NCBI RefSeq assembly: GCF_001687625.2
Contig: NZ_CP016538.2
Location: forward strand, 2,138,501-2,202,500
DNA: 64,000 nt
Reading direction: 5' to 3'
Source of the DNA: Planococcus maritimus
GTDB taxonomy: Bacteria > Bacillota > Bacilli > Bacillales_A > Planococcaceae
The notes below the pieces were generated by a model. The model had not been told where the DNA came from. It was given only the letters and a program-made list of their open reading frames with translations, and searched no databases. Both the position numbers and the translations under genes were made by a program. Of the stretch, positions 54,968 to 64,000 are shown piece after piece. The stretch's first letter is position 1, and every line of letters begins with the position of its first letter.

Positions 54968-57484
54968 TTAAGATGCAGCCCCGTGGCAGTTTTTGAACTT
55001 CTTGCCGCTGCCACATGGACATAGATCGTTGCGTCCGACTTCCATCTCGCGACGAGCCGGTTCTTTTCTCTTATTTGTGGCTTGACCGCCCTCTTTTGGG
55101 TTGACCGCCTGTCCTTTCGCCACTTCCTCACGCTCGAGATTGTTCTTGATTTCCGCTTTCATGGCATATTTCGCCACGTCGTCTTCAATCGCCTCGATCA
55201 TCGCTTCGAACATGGCAAATCCTTCATTCTGGTATTCGCGTAATGGATCGTTCTGACCATAAGCACGCAAATGAATTCCCTGGCGCAATTGATCCATCGC
55301 ATCGATGTGGTCGATCCATTTTGTATCAATTGAACGCAACAACACGACTTTTTCAAATTCGCGCATACGGGCCGGCGTCATTTCTACTTCTTTTTCATTA
55401 TAATGCGCCGTTACTTTTTCGCGCACATGTTCAATAATTTGCTCTTGTGTCTTGCCTTCTAACTCTTGCGGCGTGATCGTATCTTCTGGCAATAGATTGC
55501 CAGAAATCACTTCAGTCAACGACTTCAAATGCCATTCTTCCGGCTTTTCTGCCGTAGTGTAGCTTGCGACCATCCGACCGATTGAGCTATCAATCATACT
55601 GTCGACAAGTTCGCGCATATCGCCAGTCTCGAGCACTTCCAAACGCTCTTTATAAATGATTTCGCGCTGTTCGCGCAGCACATCATCATATTGCAAAAGG
55701 CGTTTCCGTGCGTCGAAGTTATTGCCTTCCACTCGTTTTTGGGCAGATTCGACAGAACGCGTCACCATGCGAGACTGAAGCGGTTGGGAATCATCCATCC
55801 CTAATTTACCCATCATATTACGCATAGCATCTGAACCGAAGCGGCGCATCAAATCATCTTCAAGCGACAGATAAAATTGTGTCACACCAGGATCTCCCTG
55901 ACGTCCAGAACGTCCTCGCAGCTGATTATCGATGCGGCGGGATTCATGGCGTTCGGTACCAATTACCGCAAGTCCACCTGCTTCAATGACGCCTTCACCG
56001 AGTTTGATATCCGTTCCGCGCCCTGCCATGTTAGTGGCGATGGTAACGGCACCTTTTTGACCGGCATCCAAAATGATTTCAGCCTCGTGAGCGTGATTTT
56101 TTGCATTCAAGACTGAATGCTTGATGCCTTTTTTCGTCAAATACGCGGAAATGATCTCAGACGTTTCAATCGCAACGGTACCGACTAGAACCGGTTGCCC
56201 TTTTTTATGACGCTCAATGATGTCTTCAGAAACTGCTTTGTACTTGCCTTCCGTTGTCGCGTAGATCAAGTCAACGCGGTCGTCACGGATGATTGGCTTA
56301 TTGGTCGGGATCGAAATGACGTTCATATTGTAGATATTGCGGAACTCTTCTTCTTCTGTTTTCGCAGTACCCGTCATACCAGAAAGCTTTTCGTATTTCC
56401 GGAAATAGTTCTGGAAGGTGATAGTCGCCATTGTCATCGATTCATTTTGGACTTCAAGGCCTTCTTTGGCTTCGATTGCTTGATGAAGCCCATCAGAATA
56501 GCGGCGTCCTTTCATCAAACGGCCAGTGAATTGGTCAACAATGACCACTTCGCCGTCCTGTACAACATAGTCGACGTCTTTTTGCATCGTCACATGTGCT
56601 TTTAATGATTGATTGATCGCATGGTTCAAGCGCACATGCGTTAAGTCGAATAAGTTATCAATGCTGAAGGCTTTCTCGACTTTTTCTATGCCTTCTTCGG
56701 TTAACACTACGCCTTTTGTCGTTTCGTCATAAGCGTAATCGCTATCCTTCTGGAGCAGTCTTCCGAAAGCATTTGCTTGCATGTAAAGCTGGGCAGATTT
56801 TGCAGCCTGCCCTGAGATGATCAATGGTGTTCGTGCTTCATCGATCAAGATTGAATCGACTTCATCGATAACCGCAAAGTGAAGCGGGCGCTGGACCATA
56901 TCTTCTTTATACAAAACCATATTATCGCGCAAATAATCGAAGCCGAGCTCATTATTCGTGCTATATGTGATGTCCGCTTGATAGGCTTCACGCTTTTGTT
57001 CTTTCGTTAAGCTGTTGACATTGAGCCCGACAGTCAATCCAAGCCAATTATAAAGCTGGCCCATTTCTTCCGCATCGCGGCTCGCCAAATATTCATTGAC
57101 CGTTACCACATGAACGCCTTTTTTCGTGATGGCGTTCAAATAGACGGCCATCGTCGAAGTCAAAGTTTTACCTTCACCGGTCTTCATCTCGGAAATATTC
57201 CCTTGATGAAGCGAAGCGGCACCCATGATTTGTACGCGGAATGGATACATCCCGAGCACGCGTTTTGATGCTTCACGTACGGTTGCAAAGGCTTCAGGCA
57301 ATATATCATCAAGCAACTCACCTTGTTCGAAACGTGCTGTGAACTCGGCAGTTTTTGCTTTTAAGGCTTCATCCGTTTTAGCTGTATACTCATCTGCTAA
57401 GGCTTCCACTTGATCTGATACTTTTTCCAATCGTTTTAAATCCCGTTTATTCGGGTCAAATACTTTATTCAATACTCCAAGCAT
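54968..57484 (-). CDS. secA: Preprotein translocase ATPase SecA
   Basis: 838-residue motor that drives secretory proteins through SecYEG. Walker A MKTGEGKT near residues 101-107, helicase motifs including GRGTDIKLG, and a C-terminal zinc SEC-C motif [16 protein letters not shown] at 57484 with AGGGAG, 9 bases; the frame upstream to 57529 lacks a ribosome site. Followed by prfB. Promoter at 57607-57635. Confidence 0.98.
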   Translation of the reverse strand: MLGVLNKVFDPNKRDLKRLEKVSDQVEALADEYTAKTDEALKAKTAEFTARFEQGELLDDILPEAFATVREASKRVLGMYPFRVQIMGAASLHQGNISEMKTGEGKTLTSTMAVYLNAITKKGVHVVTVNEYLASRDAEEMGQLYNWLGLTVGLNVNSLTKEQKREAYQADITYSTNNELGFDYLRDNMVLYKEDMVQRPLHFAVIDEVDSILIDEARTPLIISGQAAKSAQLYMQANAFGRLLQKDSDYAYDETTKGVVLTEEGIEKVEKAFSIDNLFDLTHVRLNHAINQSLKAHVTMQKDVDYVVQDGEVVIVDQFTGRLMKGRRYSDGLHQAIEAKEGLEVQNESMTMATITFQNYFRKYEKLSGMTGTAKTEEEEFRNIYNMNVISIPTNKPIIRDDRVDLIYATTEGKYKAVSEDIIERHKKGQPVLVGTVAIETSEIISAYLTKKGIKHSVLNAKNHAHEAEIILDAGQKGAVTIATNMAGRGTDIKLGEGVIEAGGLAVIGTERHESRRIDNQLRGRSGRQGDPGVTQFYLSLEDDLMRRFGSDAMRNMMGKLGMDDSQPLQSRMVTRSVESAQKRVEGNNFDARKRLLQYDDVLREQREIIYKERLEVLETGDMRELVDSMIDSSIGRMVASYTTAEKPEEWHLKSLTEVISGNLLPEDTITPQELEGKTQEQIIEHVREKVTAHYNEKEVEMTPARMREFEKVVLLRSIDTKWIDHIDAMDQLRQGIHLRAYGQNDPLREYQNEGFAMFEAMIEAIEDDVAKYAMKAEIKNNLEREEVAKGQAVNPKEGGQATNKRKEPARREMEVGRNDLCPCGSGKKFKNCHGAAS

Positions 57485-57606
57485 GTTTAACCGCTCCCTG
57501 CATGGCGAATCTGGCTTTAAAAAGCCCAAAAACGCTATTGCTCATATTTTCATTCTTTGGGTTTATCTGAATCATATGCAGCATTTTTTAAAAAATCTCA
57601 TCATTC

Positions 57607-57635
57607 ATTTTAACACTGCACTATAAAGCGTGCAA
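57607..57635 (-). promoter_or_regulatory. secA promoter
   Basis: Minus strand TTGCAC (57635-57630), 17-bp spacer, TAAAAT (57612-57607). Confidence 0.7.
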
Positions 57636-57740
57636 ACAATGCATTTTTTGAACTGGCAAAAGAGTATTACAACAACTTGGTTTCTATAAGTCTTTCTTTT
57701 AACAAGCTTGGTGTATCGACAAGCGCTTAAAAATTGGCAA

Positions 57741-57768
57741 TAGAAAAGCCTCCCGTTACAGGAGGCTT
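57741..57768 (-). terminator. Intrinsic terminator of hpf
   Basis: Stem AAGCCTCC / GGAGGCTT (57761-57768 with 57746-57753), then TTTTCTATT on the minus strand. Confidence 0.88.
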
Positions 57769-57772
57769 ACTT

Positions 57773-58342
57773 TTATGAAGTGGTCTCAATCAATCCGTAA
57801 GAACCGTCTTTGCGTTTATAGACGATGTTTGTGCCGTTGGATTCAGCATCTGTGAAGACGAAGAAACTATGCCCGAGCATATTCATCTGTAGGACTGCTT
57901 CTTCCTCATCCATTGGCTTCAAATCGAATTGTTTCGTCCGGACAATTTTCAAATCTTCCTCGTCTTCCGTCTCTGCAGAAGAAACACTTTGCGCTTCGCT
58001 TTCAGCTATAGCAAATGCTAACCCCATTCCTTCGCGGTCACGGAATTTGCGATTGACTTTCGTTTTATACTTGCGGATTTGACGCTCCAATTTTGAAACG
58101 ATCAAATCGATCGCTGCATAGAGATCATCGTGCCGTTCTTCAGCACGTAGTGTTAGGTTTTTCATCGGGATTGTAACTTCTACTTTTGTTTGGTTGTGGT
58201 TATACGTTTTCAAGTTGACCATCGCGGTTGCATTCGCTCCATCGGTGAAAAAGCGTTCGATTTTTTCTACCTTCTTCTCGATGTGTTCGCGAATTGCGGG
58301 AGTTACCTCAATATTCTCGCCTCTGATGTTGAATTGCAACAT
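57773..58342 (-). CDS. hpf: Long-form ribosome hibernation promoting factor
   Basis: 189-residue protein that dimerises 70S ribosomes in resting cells. N-terminal HPF/RaiA domain (1-105), variable acidic linker with ETEDEEDLKIV (about 124-134), and C-terminal dimerisation domain with GHSFFVFTDAESN. ATG with AAGGAGG. Upstream of secA as in B. subtilis (yvyD). Preceded by a sigma-B-like promoter. Confidence 0.95.
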   Translation of the reverse strand: MLQFNIRGENIEVTPAIREHIEKKVEKIERFFTDGANATAMVNLKTYNHNQTKVEVTIPMKNLTLRAEERHDDLYAAIDLIVSKLERQIRKYKTKVNRKFRDREGMGLAFAIAESEAQSVSSAETEDEEDLKIVRTKQFDLKPMDEEEAVLQMNMLGHSFFVFTDAESNGTNIVYKRKDGSYGLIETTS

Positions 58343-58384
58343 GTGAACTCCTCCTTCTGTTTTGCTATCTATCTATTTCTATTT

Positions 58385-58410
58385 GTTCCCTACGGAATCC
58401 TTCTTGAAAC
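58385..58410 (-). promoter_or_regulatory. Sigma-B-like promoter of hpf
   Basis: Minus strand GTTTCA (58410-58405), 14-bp spacer, GGGAAC (58390-58385), near the sigma-B consensus GTTTAA-N14-GGGTAT. B. subtilis yvyD is a known sigma-B target. Confidence 0.55.
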
Positions 58411-58468
58411 GTAAAAAGTTTCATCACAATAGTAAAAAGGTAAACTATACGACAAGGAGATGAAGTTT

Positions 58469-59176
58469 ATGTTTGCAAATAAGACAGTTATTGTCACAGG
58501 TGCCGCACAAGGCATCGGCAAAACCGTAGCGCAATATTTTCAAAAAGAAGGCGCACAGGTCATTGGCCTGGATATTGAAGAAGTCAAAATCGATGGTGTG
58601 GAATACCGGCAATGTGATGTAGGAAGTTTCTCGGAAGTCGAACGCGTCTTTTCGGACATCCACAAGACCCATGGCAGCATCCATGTGCTGATCAATAACG
58701 CTGGAATCTCAGAATTCACCCCCCTCTTCGAGTTAACCGAAGAAGACTGGGACCGCGTGATTGATACGAACTTGAAGAGTGTATTTATCTGCAGTCGTGA
58801 AGCTGCACGATACATGGATGAGGACATCCGGTCTATCGTCAATATGTCCTCGACACGAGCATTTATGTCAGAACAAGGAACAGAAAGTTACTCTGCTTCA
58901 AAAGGCGGGATTTTCGCACTAAGCCATTCTCTCGCAGCGAGCCTCCATTCAAAAGGCATTCGCGTTAATTCTATCGCCCCGGGTTGGATTCACACGGGCG
59001 ATTCGGAAGAACTGCGGAAAGTCGATCACGAGCAGCACTGGAGTGGACGCGTCGGCACTACCGATGATGTCGCTAGAGCTTGCTTGTTCCTGTCGAATCC
59101 CGACAATTCGTTTATTACAGGGGAATGCTTGACCGTCGACGGTGGCATGACACGCAAAATGATCTATGAGCATTAA
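58469..59176 (+). CDS. SDR family oxidoreductase
   Basis: 235-residue classical short-chain dehydrogenase. Cofactor motif TGAAQGIG near residue 10, NNAG near 80, and the catalytic Ser and YSASK (Tyr and Lys) around 130-145; ends with the GGMTRKM-type tail. Asp following beta-2 (GLDIEEV) suggests NAD(H) preference. ATG at 58469 with AAGGAG 9 bases upstream; the ATG at 58460 is too close to the SD. Substrate unknown. Single gene. Confidence 0.88.
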   Translation: MFANKTVIVTGAAQGIGKTVAQYFQKEGAQVIGLDIEEVKIDGVEYRQCDVGSFSEVERVFSDIHKTHGSIHVLINNAGISEFTPLFELTEEDWDRVIDTNLKSVFICSREAARYMDEDIRSIVNMSSTRAFMSEQGTESYSASKGGIFALSHSLAASLHSKGIRVNSIAPGWIHTGDSEELRKVDHEQHWSGRVGTTDDVARACLFLSNPDNSFITGECLTVDGGMTRKMIYEH

Positions 59177-59180
59177 GACG

Positions 59181-59208
59181 AGCGGCTGCTATTGCAGCTG
59201 CTTTTTTC
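59181..59208 (+). terminator. Terminator of the SDR gene
   Basis: Stem AGCGGCTGC / GCAGCTGCT with one mismatch, loop TATT, then six T. Confidence 0.88.
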
Positions 59209-59234
59209 ATGTTGTCGCTCACTTCTCGCCCTTT

Positions 59235-59894
59235 TCATGCGCGAATCAATGTCAGGGTTCGGATAGATACAGCCCCCGCTTCCTTCAATGTTTTAGCTGC
59301 CTGGCGCATCGTCGTGCCGGTTGTGTAGAGATCATCCACCAACAATAACTGTTTAGGAACCGCTTCACCGTTTAGGCGAAATAGCTGTTGTGTCGCCATC
59401 CGTTCTTGGCGGTTTTTTGTCCCCAAGGTCTCACCGCATTTCTCGAGCAAGTGCTGGAATGGAATATCCGCTGACAGCAGCAATTGATCCACTTGCGAAA
59501 AGCTCCGTTCGTGGAGTTTTTCTTTATTCAGCGGAATCGGAACGACCACTGCCCGTTCATGCGCCAAGGCTTCTCTTAACTCCTTCGCGAACACTTGCGC
59601 CAACAAAACATCTTTCAAAAATTTATATTGGTGAAACCAATCTTTCATAGCTTCATTATAGCCATACAAGCTTTTTCCCGATTCGATGACCTCTCGGTAG
59701 CCATGCTCTTCCCAGTAGCGACAGTCCTCGCATAGGATATCTCCTTCTTTGCTGCAAAATTTACAGCCCGTCAAAGAAATCTTCGTAAATTCTTTTTTAC
59801 ATGCCCGGCACGCAATTTCCGGCACTTCGTAGAGAAAAATTCCGCGCCATGAAGGAATAAAATGCAATTGTTGGTCACATAAGCAACAGTTCAT
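59235..59894 (-). CDS. comFC: Competence protein ComFC
   Basis: 219-residue PRTase-fold protein needed for transformation. An N-terminal zinc-type Cys set (CCLC, CRAC, CKFC, CEDC within the first 60 residues) precedes the phosphoribosyl-binding motif LLLVDDLYTTGTT near residue 188. ATG overlaps the comFA stop (ATGA). The comFB gene that separates comFA and comFC in B. subtilis is absent. Confidence 0.93.
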   Translation of the reverse strand: MNCCLCDQQLHFIPSWRGIFLYEVPEIACRACKKEFTKISLTGCKFCSKEGDILCEDCRYWEEHGYREVIESGKSLYGYNEAMKDWFHQYKFLKDVLLAQVFAKELREALAHERAVVVPIPLNKEKLHERSFSQVDQLLLSADIPFQHLLEKCGETLGTKNRQERMATQQLFRLNGEAVPKQLLLVDDLYTTGTTMRQAAKTLKEAGAVSIRTLTLIRA

Positions 59895-61219
59895 GACTCC
59901 CCCTCCTTGTTATAAAAAAGGATATCTGCTCTGGCGGCATCCATTTGCCCCGTAATGCCGTTGTGGAAAAAGACAATTTCCCCCGTGGGATCTTTTCCGC
60001 TTCTCCCAACCCTGCCCGCAATTTGGATGAGCGCTGCCCGGTCGAATACCCGGTGGCAAGACCCGATGACGGCGACTTGCAGATGAGGAATGGTGATACC
60101 GCGTTCCAAAATAGTGGAGGTGGCCAGACCAGCCAATTTCCCTCCTCTTAATTGCAGGACTTTTTCTTTTCGCTCAGCATCCTCAGAATGAACAGCTTCT
60201 ATGGTCTGATCAATTTGCTTTAACAGCGGAGCAACCTGGTTGATTAATTCGATTGTTGGAAAGAACAAAAGAAATGGCTGCTTTCTTTTCAACCTGTTTT
60301 CGATCCAATTTTTTAATGCAACGGGAATCTTGCCTTTTTGGATGTGGCGCTCATAATTCCATAACGCCTGGTATGTGGGGACTGGCAAGGGAGCGCCATG
60401 ATAGCGGCGGAATATCTTGGAGTGGATGATGATTTGTTTTTGAAGTGTTTGTGATGGAGTGGCAGAAATGTAGATAATCGGAGCAAACGGTTTAACCGCT
60501 TTTTTCACGGCCCGTTCTAGCGACTGATCAAGCGAGTAAGGAAAAGCATCCGCTTCGTCGACAAAGAGTAAATCAAAGGCTTCCTGAAATCGATATAATT
60601 GATGCGTCGTAGCCAACACAATTTCGCCGTAACCCGTTTGTTCTGGGCTATTGCCGTAGAGTGTATGAATGGCAGCATCGGGAAACGCTTGTTGGAATCT
60701 CGGGGACAACTCGAGGATGACATCGGTTCGCGGGGCAGCCACACAAATACGCAGGCCATTTTGCAATGCTTCGTGGATAGGGGGAAAGAGGATTTCGGTT
60801 TTACCGGCACCGCAAACGGCGTACAATAGATGGTGCTCATTTTTCCGGATGCTTTCCGAGATAGCTTTTGATGCGGTTTCCTGCTGTGGAGTCAAATGGC
60901 CTTGCCAGCCAAAGTCGCGTGGCCCAGCATGCGGAATGGAAGGGGCTCTCCATAAAACCAATTGGGTGCAACTGCTGATGCGCCCCATCCTTATGCACTT
61001 CCGGCAATACCGGCAAACTTTGCCGCATGTTGCGCAGTCGAATGGAATCACGTATTCTTTTGAGTTTTCAAGGCATCTTGCACATTCGCCATTTGCCGAT
61101 ATGCCGCTAACGATGGTGGCGTCTCCTTTATCGATCACTTCCTGTATCAGTTCTTCAGGGAATGGAACGAATTGTTTTATCCATATTCTGCCCCTTAAAA
61201 ACGCTTCAATGGCTTGCAT
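59891..61219 (-). CDS. comFA: ComFA DNA translocase
   Basis: 442-residue DEAD-type ATPase that helps pull transforming DNA into the cytoplasm. Zinc-finger cysteines at 46, 49, 62, 65, 69, 72, 75 and 84; Walker A GAGKT at 137-141; DEAD at 221-224; SATPS and the C-terminal QIAGRVGRSG motif. ATG with AGGAGG. Follows a degV gene by 39 bp; a hairpin partly covers the ribosome site. Confidence 0.95.
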   Translation of the reverse strand: MQAIEAFLRGRIWIKQFVPFPEELIQEVIDKGDATIVSGISANGECARCLENSKEYVIPFDCATCGKVCRYCRKCIRMGRISSCTQLVLWRAPSIPHAGPRDFGWQGHLTPQQETASKAISESIRKNEHHLLYAVCGAGKTEILFPPIHEALQNGLRICVAAPRTDVILELSPRFQQAFPDAAIHTLYGNSPEQTGYGEIVLATTHQLYRFQEAFDLLFVDEADAFPYSLDQSLERAVKKAVKPFAPIIYISATPSQTLQKQIIIHSKIFRRYHGAPLPVPTYQALWNYERHIQKGKIPVALKNWIENRLKRKQPFLLFFPTIELINQVAPLLKQIDQTIEAVHSEDAERKEKVLQLRGGKLAGLATSTILERGITIPHLQVAVIGSCHRVFDRAALIQIAGRVGRSGKDPTGEIVFFHNGITGQMDAARADILFYNKEGES

Positions 61220-61225
61220 AAATTT

Positions 61226-61248
61226 CCTCCTTTTGGGTAGCCAAAAGG
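61226..61248 (-). promoter_or_regulatory. Hairpin overlapping the comFA ribosome site
   Basis: CCTTTTGG (61248-61241) and CCAAAAGG (61236-61229) pair on the minus strand around CTAC; the last two G of the stem are the first part of the AGGAGG. It could reduce comFA translation relative to degV. Confidence 0.5.
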
Positions 61249-61258
61249 CCTTAACCGG

Positions 61259-62089
61259 TCATTTCTTTGCCCAGCCAAGGCCCATTGCGCCTTCTCCTAA
61301 ATGCGTACCGATCACTGGCCCAAAATGGGAAATGGTGAATTCCACATTCGGACAATCACGTTCAAGCTCCGCTTTCCATTTCTCCGCTTCTTCTAGCCGG
61401 TTGGCATGAATGACGGTTGCTTGAAGCGGCTCTTTTCCGCAGTCTTTTTTTAATTCTTCCACAATGCGGTTCATCGCTTTTTTTCTTGTACGGATCTTTT
61501 CGTATGGAACGATTAGCTTGTCTTGGAAATGCAGGATCGGTTTAATTTGGAGCATGCTGCCAACCAAAGCCTGTGCTCCTGACAAACGTCCTCCCCTCTG
61601 CAGGTGACGAAGATCTTCCACCATAAAATAAGCACGCAAGGTTTTTTTCATTTCCTCAAGTTCTGCTAAAATTTCTTTAGCCTTCATTCCTTTGTTTGCG
61701 AGTTCCGCTGCCTTTAACGCATAAAACCCTTGGACGGCACAAGCAATTTCAGAATCGAACACGTGAACGTCCATGTTCTCTACCATATCGCCTGCCTGTT
61801 TCGACCCAGCCATCGTTCCGCTGATACCACTCGACAAATGAATGGCCACTACTTCATCATACTGTTCTGAAAGCTTTTCATATAATGAGACAAATTCACC
61901 GATGGGTGGCTGAGAGGTTTTCGGAAGTTCTTCCCGTGCTTTTTCGTAAAACTCCACAGTATCCAATGCCGTTTCCGCATAGGACTCGGCGCCGAATGTA
62001 ATCTGCAAGGGCACAACGTGTATACCTTTGTCTTGTGCTTGTTGCTGTGGGATATATGCCGTGCTGTCTGTCACAATCGCTGTTTTCAT
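61259..62089 (-). CDS. DegV family fatty-acid-binding protein
   Basis: 276-residue DegV-fold protein upstream of comFA, the position of degV (yviA) in B. subtilis. Signatures: TDSTAY at the start, HLSSGISGTMAGS, and LQRGGRLSG. ATG at 62089 with GGAGG 10 bases upstream is preferred to TTG at 62095. Binds fatty acid; a FakB-like role is inferred. Second DegV paralogue of the window. Confidence 0.9.
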   Translation of the reverse strand: MKTAIVTDSTAYIPQQQAQDKGIHVVPLQITFGAESYAETALDTVEFYEKAREELPKTSQPPIGEFVSLYEKLSEQYDEVVAIHLSSGISGTMAGSKQAGDMVENMDVHVFDSEIACAVQGFYALKAAELANKGMKAKEILAELEEMKKTLRAYFMVEDLRHLQRGGRLSGAQALVGSMLQIKPILHFQDKLIVPYEKIRTRKKAMNRIVEELKKDCGKEPLQATVIHANRLEEAEKWKAELERDCPNVEFTISHFGPVIGTHLGEGAMGLGWAKK

Positions 62090-62195
62090 TTTCAATCAGC
62101 CTCCACTGCTATCTTACCAAAACTTGCCTGTCAGTAGGCAAAAAATCCAGTCCTTGAATCAACACGTTCAAGCTTTCTTTCCCTTTGCGTGCATG

Positions 62196-62246
62196 TAAAA
62201 AAGCTTTTCCGGACACAAGCCCTATTCGCCTGCCAGGAAAAGCTTT
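62196..62246 (-). terminator. Terminator of the NTF2-like lipoprotein gene
   Basis: Stem AAAGCTTTTCC / GGAAAAGCTTT with a 25-base loop, then T-run on the minus strand. Confidence 0.85.
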
Positions 62247-62261
62247 GATTGTAGTTGTTGA

Positions 62262-62822
62262 TTATTGATTTCCGATAAAATGCAGGCTCGTCACTTTCCA
62301 ATCGCCCTGCTCTTTCTTGAACACAACCACTTGCCGCCCAGATTGCTGCATGCCTTGGTCGGTTCCGGATTCATTCATCTCTACATTGATGGTCGCAAAT
62401 ACTTCTGCCCGGTCTTCTTCGTATTTCACAATCGTTTCATCACTCGTCGTATAGGTCGTATCGTAATTATCGAAAGCCTCAGCTAAAGCTTGCTGATCTT
62501 CTTCACGGTCAAAGCCATCCGGATTTTCAGCAATCGTCGCCATATATCGTTCCATATCTTCCGCATTGAACGCTGCGATGTATTCGCCGTATGCATCTAA
62601 CAATTTCTGCTTGTCCTCTTCCGGAACTTCCGCTGCGACAACATCTCCCTCATCATCAAGAGTGAAGCCAACTTCTTGGTCCGTTATGCCGTGTTCTATG
62701 GCATTGTTTTCAGTAGCCGCATTGCCATCTTCTGCGGTATTGCTATTGACTGTAGCGTCTTCTTCACTTGAACAACCCGCGAGCGTCAATATGAGCCCAG
62801 TTGCCATAATCCATTTTTTCAT
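62262..62822 (-). CDS. Lipoprotein with NTF2-like C-terminal domain
   Basis: 186-residue predicted lipoprotein: lipobox LAGC with Cys17, an Asn/Glu/Ala-rich linker to about 45, and a C-terminal cone-type domain (about 68-184) with YIAAFNAEDMERYMATI and VVVFKKEQGDWKV, as in SnoaL/DUF4440 nuclear-transport-factor-2-like proteins. Function unknown. ATG with AGGAGG. Divergent from the exonuclease gene. Confidence 0.75.
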   Translation of the reverse strand: MKKWIMATGLILTLAGCSSEEDATVNSNTAEDGNAATENNAIEHGITDQEVGFTLDDEGDVVAAEVPEEDKQKLLDAYGEYIAAFNAEDMERYMATIAENPDGFDREEDQQALAEAFDNYDTTYTTSDETIVKYEEDRAEVFATINVEMNESGTDQGMQQSGRQVVVFKKEQGDWKVTSLHFIGNQ

Positions 62823-62881
62823 GATGCATTCCTCCTGCGCTCATTTTGCCATAGCTCCATGCGGAATACAATGAAGAAACA

Positions 62882-62898
62882 GTGTCAATATGCGACAC
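62882..62898. promoter_or_regulatory. Dyad in the divergent promoter region
   Basis: GTGTC-N7-GACAC between the lipoprotein and exonuclease genes. A plus-strand TACAAT lies near 62921-62926. Regulator unknown. Confidence 0.3.
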
Positions 62899-62953
62899 GA
62901 CAATTCCATTAGCTGTCATGTACAATGTAAGGAAACCTTAAGGAGGCGATCAT

Positions 62954-63562
62954 GTGGAAAAATGGGAAGCTGAACGTTTGCTCAACCAAAAAATGCAAGA
63001 CACTCGAACCTATCCAAAAAGAAGAACCGCGACACGAGCGAAAAAATACAATTTGACGATGGAACCTGCAGATGACTATATAGTACTGGATTTTGAAACG
63101 ACCGGTTTGCGCGCTGGTGACGATAAAATCATCCAAATCGGTGCTGTGAAGTATATCGGTCATCACCAGCAAGACACCATGTATTTATTGATTAATCCGG
63201 AACGGCCGATTTCTAGTACCATCACCCGCATTACAGGTATCCGAAACAGTGATGTCCAGAATGCGCCGGTCATAGAAGAAATTGCTCCTCAGTTGATTGA
63301 CTTTATCGGGGAGCTGCCAATCGTCGCTCATAATGCCCCCTTCGATATGGGATTTTTGTACGCACTTGAGCGCATCACGCCTGTGCCGCCTTATCAAGTA
63401 ATTGATACGGTCCGGCTGGCACGCAAATTCATCACGGAAACACCCAATCATAAACTGACGACCTTATCCGCCTATTTAGAGCTCGAGCACAATGCTCACG
63501 ATGCACTTGGCGATTGCTTAGTTACTGCATCGATCTATCAATTTTGCATCGGACGCATGTAA
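62954..63562 (+). CDS. DnaQ-like 3'-5' exonuclease
   Basis: 202-residue stand-alone DEDDh exonuclease. Basic N-terminal extension of about 40 residues, then Asp46-x-Glu48 (LDFETTG), Asp131 in HNAPFD, and His182/Asp187 in HNAHDALGD. Role in DNA repair or RNA trimming is possible; it has no polymerase domain. GTG at 62954 with AAGGAGG 7 bases upstream. The ATG two bases earlier is in another frame. Confidence 0.88.
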   Translation: MEKWEAERLLNQKMQDTRTYPKRRTATRAKKYNLTMEPADDYIVLDFETTGLRAGDDKIIQIGAVKYIGHHQQDTMYLLINPERPISSTITRITGIRNSDVQNAPVIEEIAPQLIDFIGELPIVAHNAPFDMGFLYALERITPVPPYQVIDTVRLARKFITETPNHKLTTLSAYLELEHNAHDALGDCLVTASIYQFCIGRM

Positions 63563-63599
63563 AAAAGCGCCGGAAGCAATTGCTTCCGGCGCTTTTTAT
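63562..63599. terminator. Bidirectional terminator between the exonuclease gene and degU
   Basis: Nearly perfect palindrome AAAAAGCGCCGGAAGCAA / TTGCTTCCGGCGCTTTTT, with A and T runs at both feet. Confidence 0.95.
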
Positions 63600-63637
63600 A
63601 TGTTCACGGTGAGATCACCTACTGCGGCCTGTTGGCT

Positions 63638-64000
63638 TTAGCGGACTTCCACCCATCCGTTTTTAATAGCTGTTACCACTGCCTGCGTGCGGTCGTTAAC
63701 CTGCATTTTTTGCAAAATGCTCGACACGTGATTTTTAACGGTCTTTTCAGAGATGAACAAAGTTTCACCAATGACACGGTTGCTTTGCCCATCCGTCAGC
63801 AATTGCAAAACTTCGCTTTCGCGTTTTGTCAATAAATGGTAAGGTCGACGGATTTCTGTTTGGTGGAATGAACCTTTGTTTTCCCGTTCGCTCAAACGGC
63901 GGAATTCCATTACCAAATTTCGCGTTACTTTTGGATGCAGGTACGATCCGCCTTTAGCCACGACTTTGATCGCCTGGATAATGGCATCTGCGTCCATTTC
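63638..64000 (-). CDS. degU: Response regulator DegU, C-terminal part
   Basis: C-terminal 120 or so residues of the NarL-family regulator controlling exoenzymes, competence and motility. The LuxR-type helix-turn-helix is complete: [26 protein letters not shown] and NDRTQAVV. Sequence around [10 protein letters not shown] and IRRPYHLLT is that of DegU. The receiver domain and start lie beyond base 64000. Its place upstream of degV-comFA matches B. subtilis, except that the exonuclease and lipoprotein genes are in between. Confidence 0.93.
   Translation of the reverse strand, partial: EMDADAIIQAIKVVAKGGSYLHPKVTRNLVMEFRRLSERENKGSFHQTEIRRPYHLLTKRESEVLQLLTDGQSNRVIGETLFISEKTVKNHVSSILQKMQVNDRTQAVVTAIKNGWVEVR

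Overview
The window is a low-to-mid GC Bacillota chromosome segment, most like Planococcus or a close Planococcaceae relative. Nearly all genes have clear Bacillus subtilis counterparts in conserved neighbourhoods: spx-mecA-coiA-pepF/spxH, opp-trpS-app, yjzB-fabH-fabF, yitU/yitV/yitW, yisK-yisL, addBA, minJ-csbA, cccB-ftsEX, hpf-secA-prfB and degU/degV-comFA-comFC. It looks like core chromosome; I see no prophage, plasmid, CRISPR array, rRNA or tRNA gene. Both ends cut genes: the 5' part of spxH at the left and the 5' part of degU at the right.

Layout. 1-7.3 kb: Spx/MecA/ClpP-adaptor and competence block (spxH, pepF, coiA, mecA, spx) and a secreted glycosidase-like protein. 7.3-21 kb: two oligopeptide ABC importers (oppABCDF and appDFABC), both on the minus strand and separated by a DUF3899 gene and a T-box-controlled trpS. 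21.5-24.1 kb: fatty-acid initiation genes (fabH, fabF) behind a FapR operator. 24.3-26.6 kb: a CtsR-controlled ClpB that lacks the N domain. 26.6-31 kb: the yitW/yitV pair and a yitU-degV-cdr operon. 31-35 kb: a degenerate GH13-like membrane protein, yisL, yisK and a DUF418 protein. 35-42.4 kb: addB-addA with a LexA-type box. 42.4-47.4 kb: TVP38 protein, azlCD, csbA-minJ, a transsulfuration-type PLP enzyme and a ResA-like thioredoxin. 47.5-53.7 kb: CwlO-like endopeptidase with ftsEX, cccB, a YitT protein and an NhaP antiporter. 53.7-58.4 kb: prfB (with programmed +1 frameshift), secA, hpf. 58.4-64 kb: SDR, comFC, comFA, degV, a lipoprotein, a DnaQ-type exonuclease and degU.

Several regulatory circuits can be read directly: a tryptophan T-box, FapR, CtsR, LexA, CodY and CcpA boxes, a sigma-B-like promoter for hpf and many intrinsic terminators. 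The most unusual structure is a pair of about 240-bp MITE-like elements (476-715 and 21279-21516). Each sits between two copies of a complete intrinsic terminator hairpin (41-bp and 30-bp direct repeats), as if the element targets terminators and duplicates them on insertion. A third, 127-bp repeat with perfect 8-bp terminal inverted repeats abuts the end of clpB and seems to share sequence modules with the other two. Other second-look items are the N-domain-less ClpB, a GH13 homologue that has lost its catalytic residues, a probable ATA start codon in coiA, and a shortened PLP enzyme.
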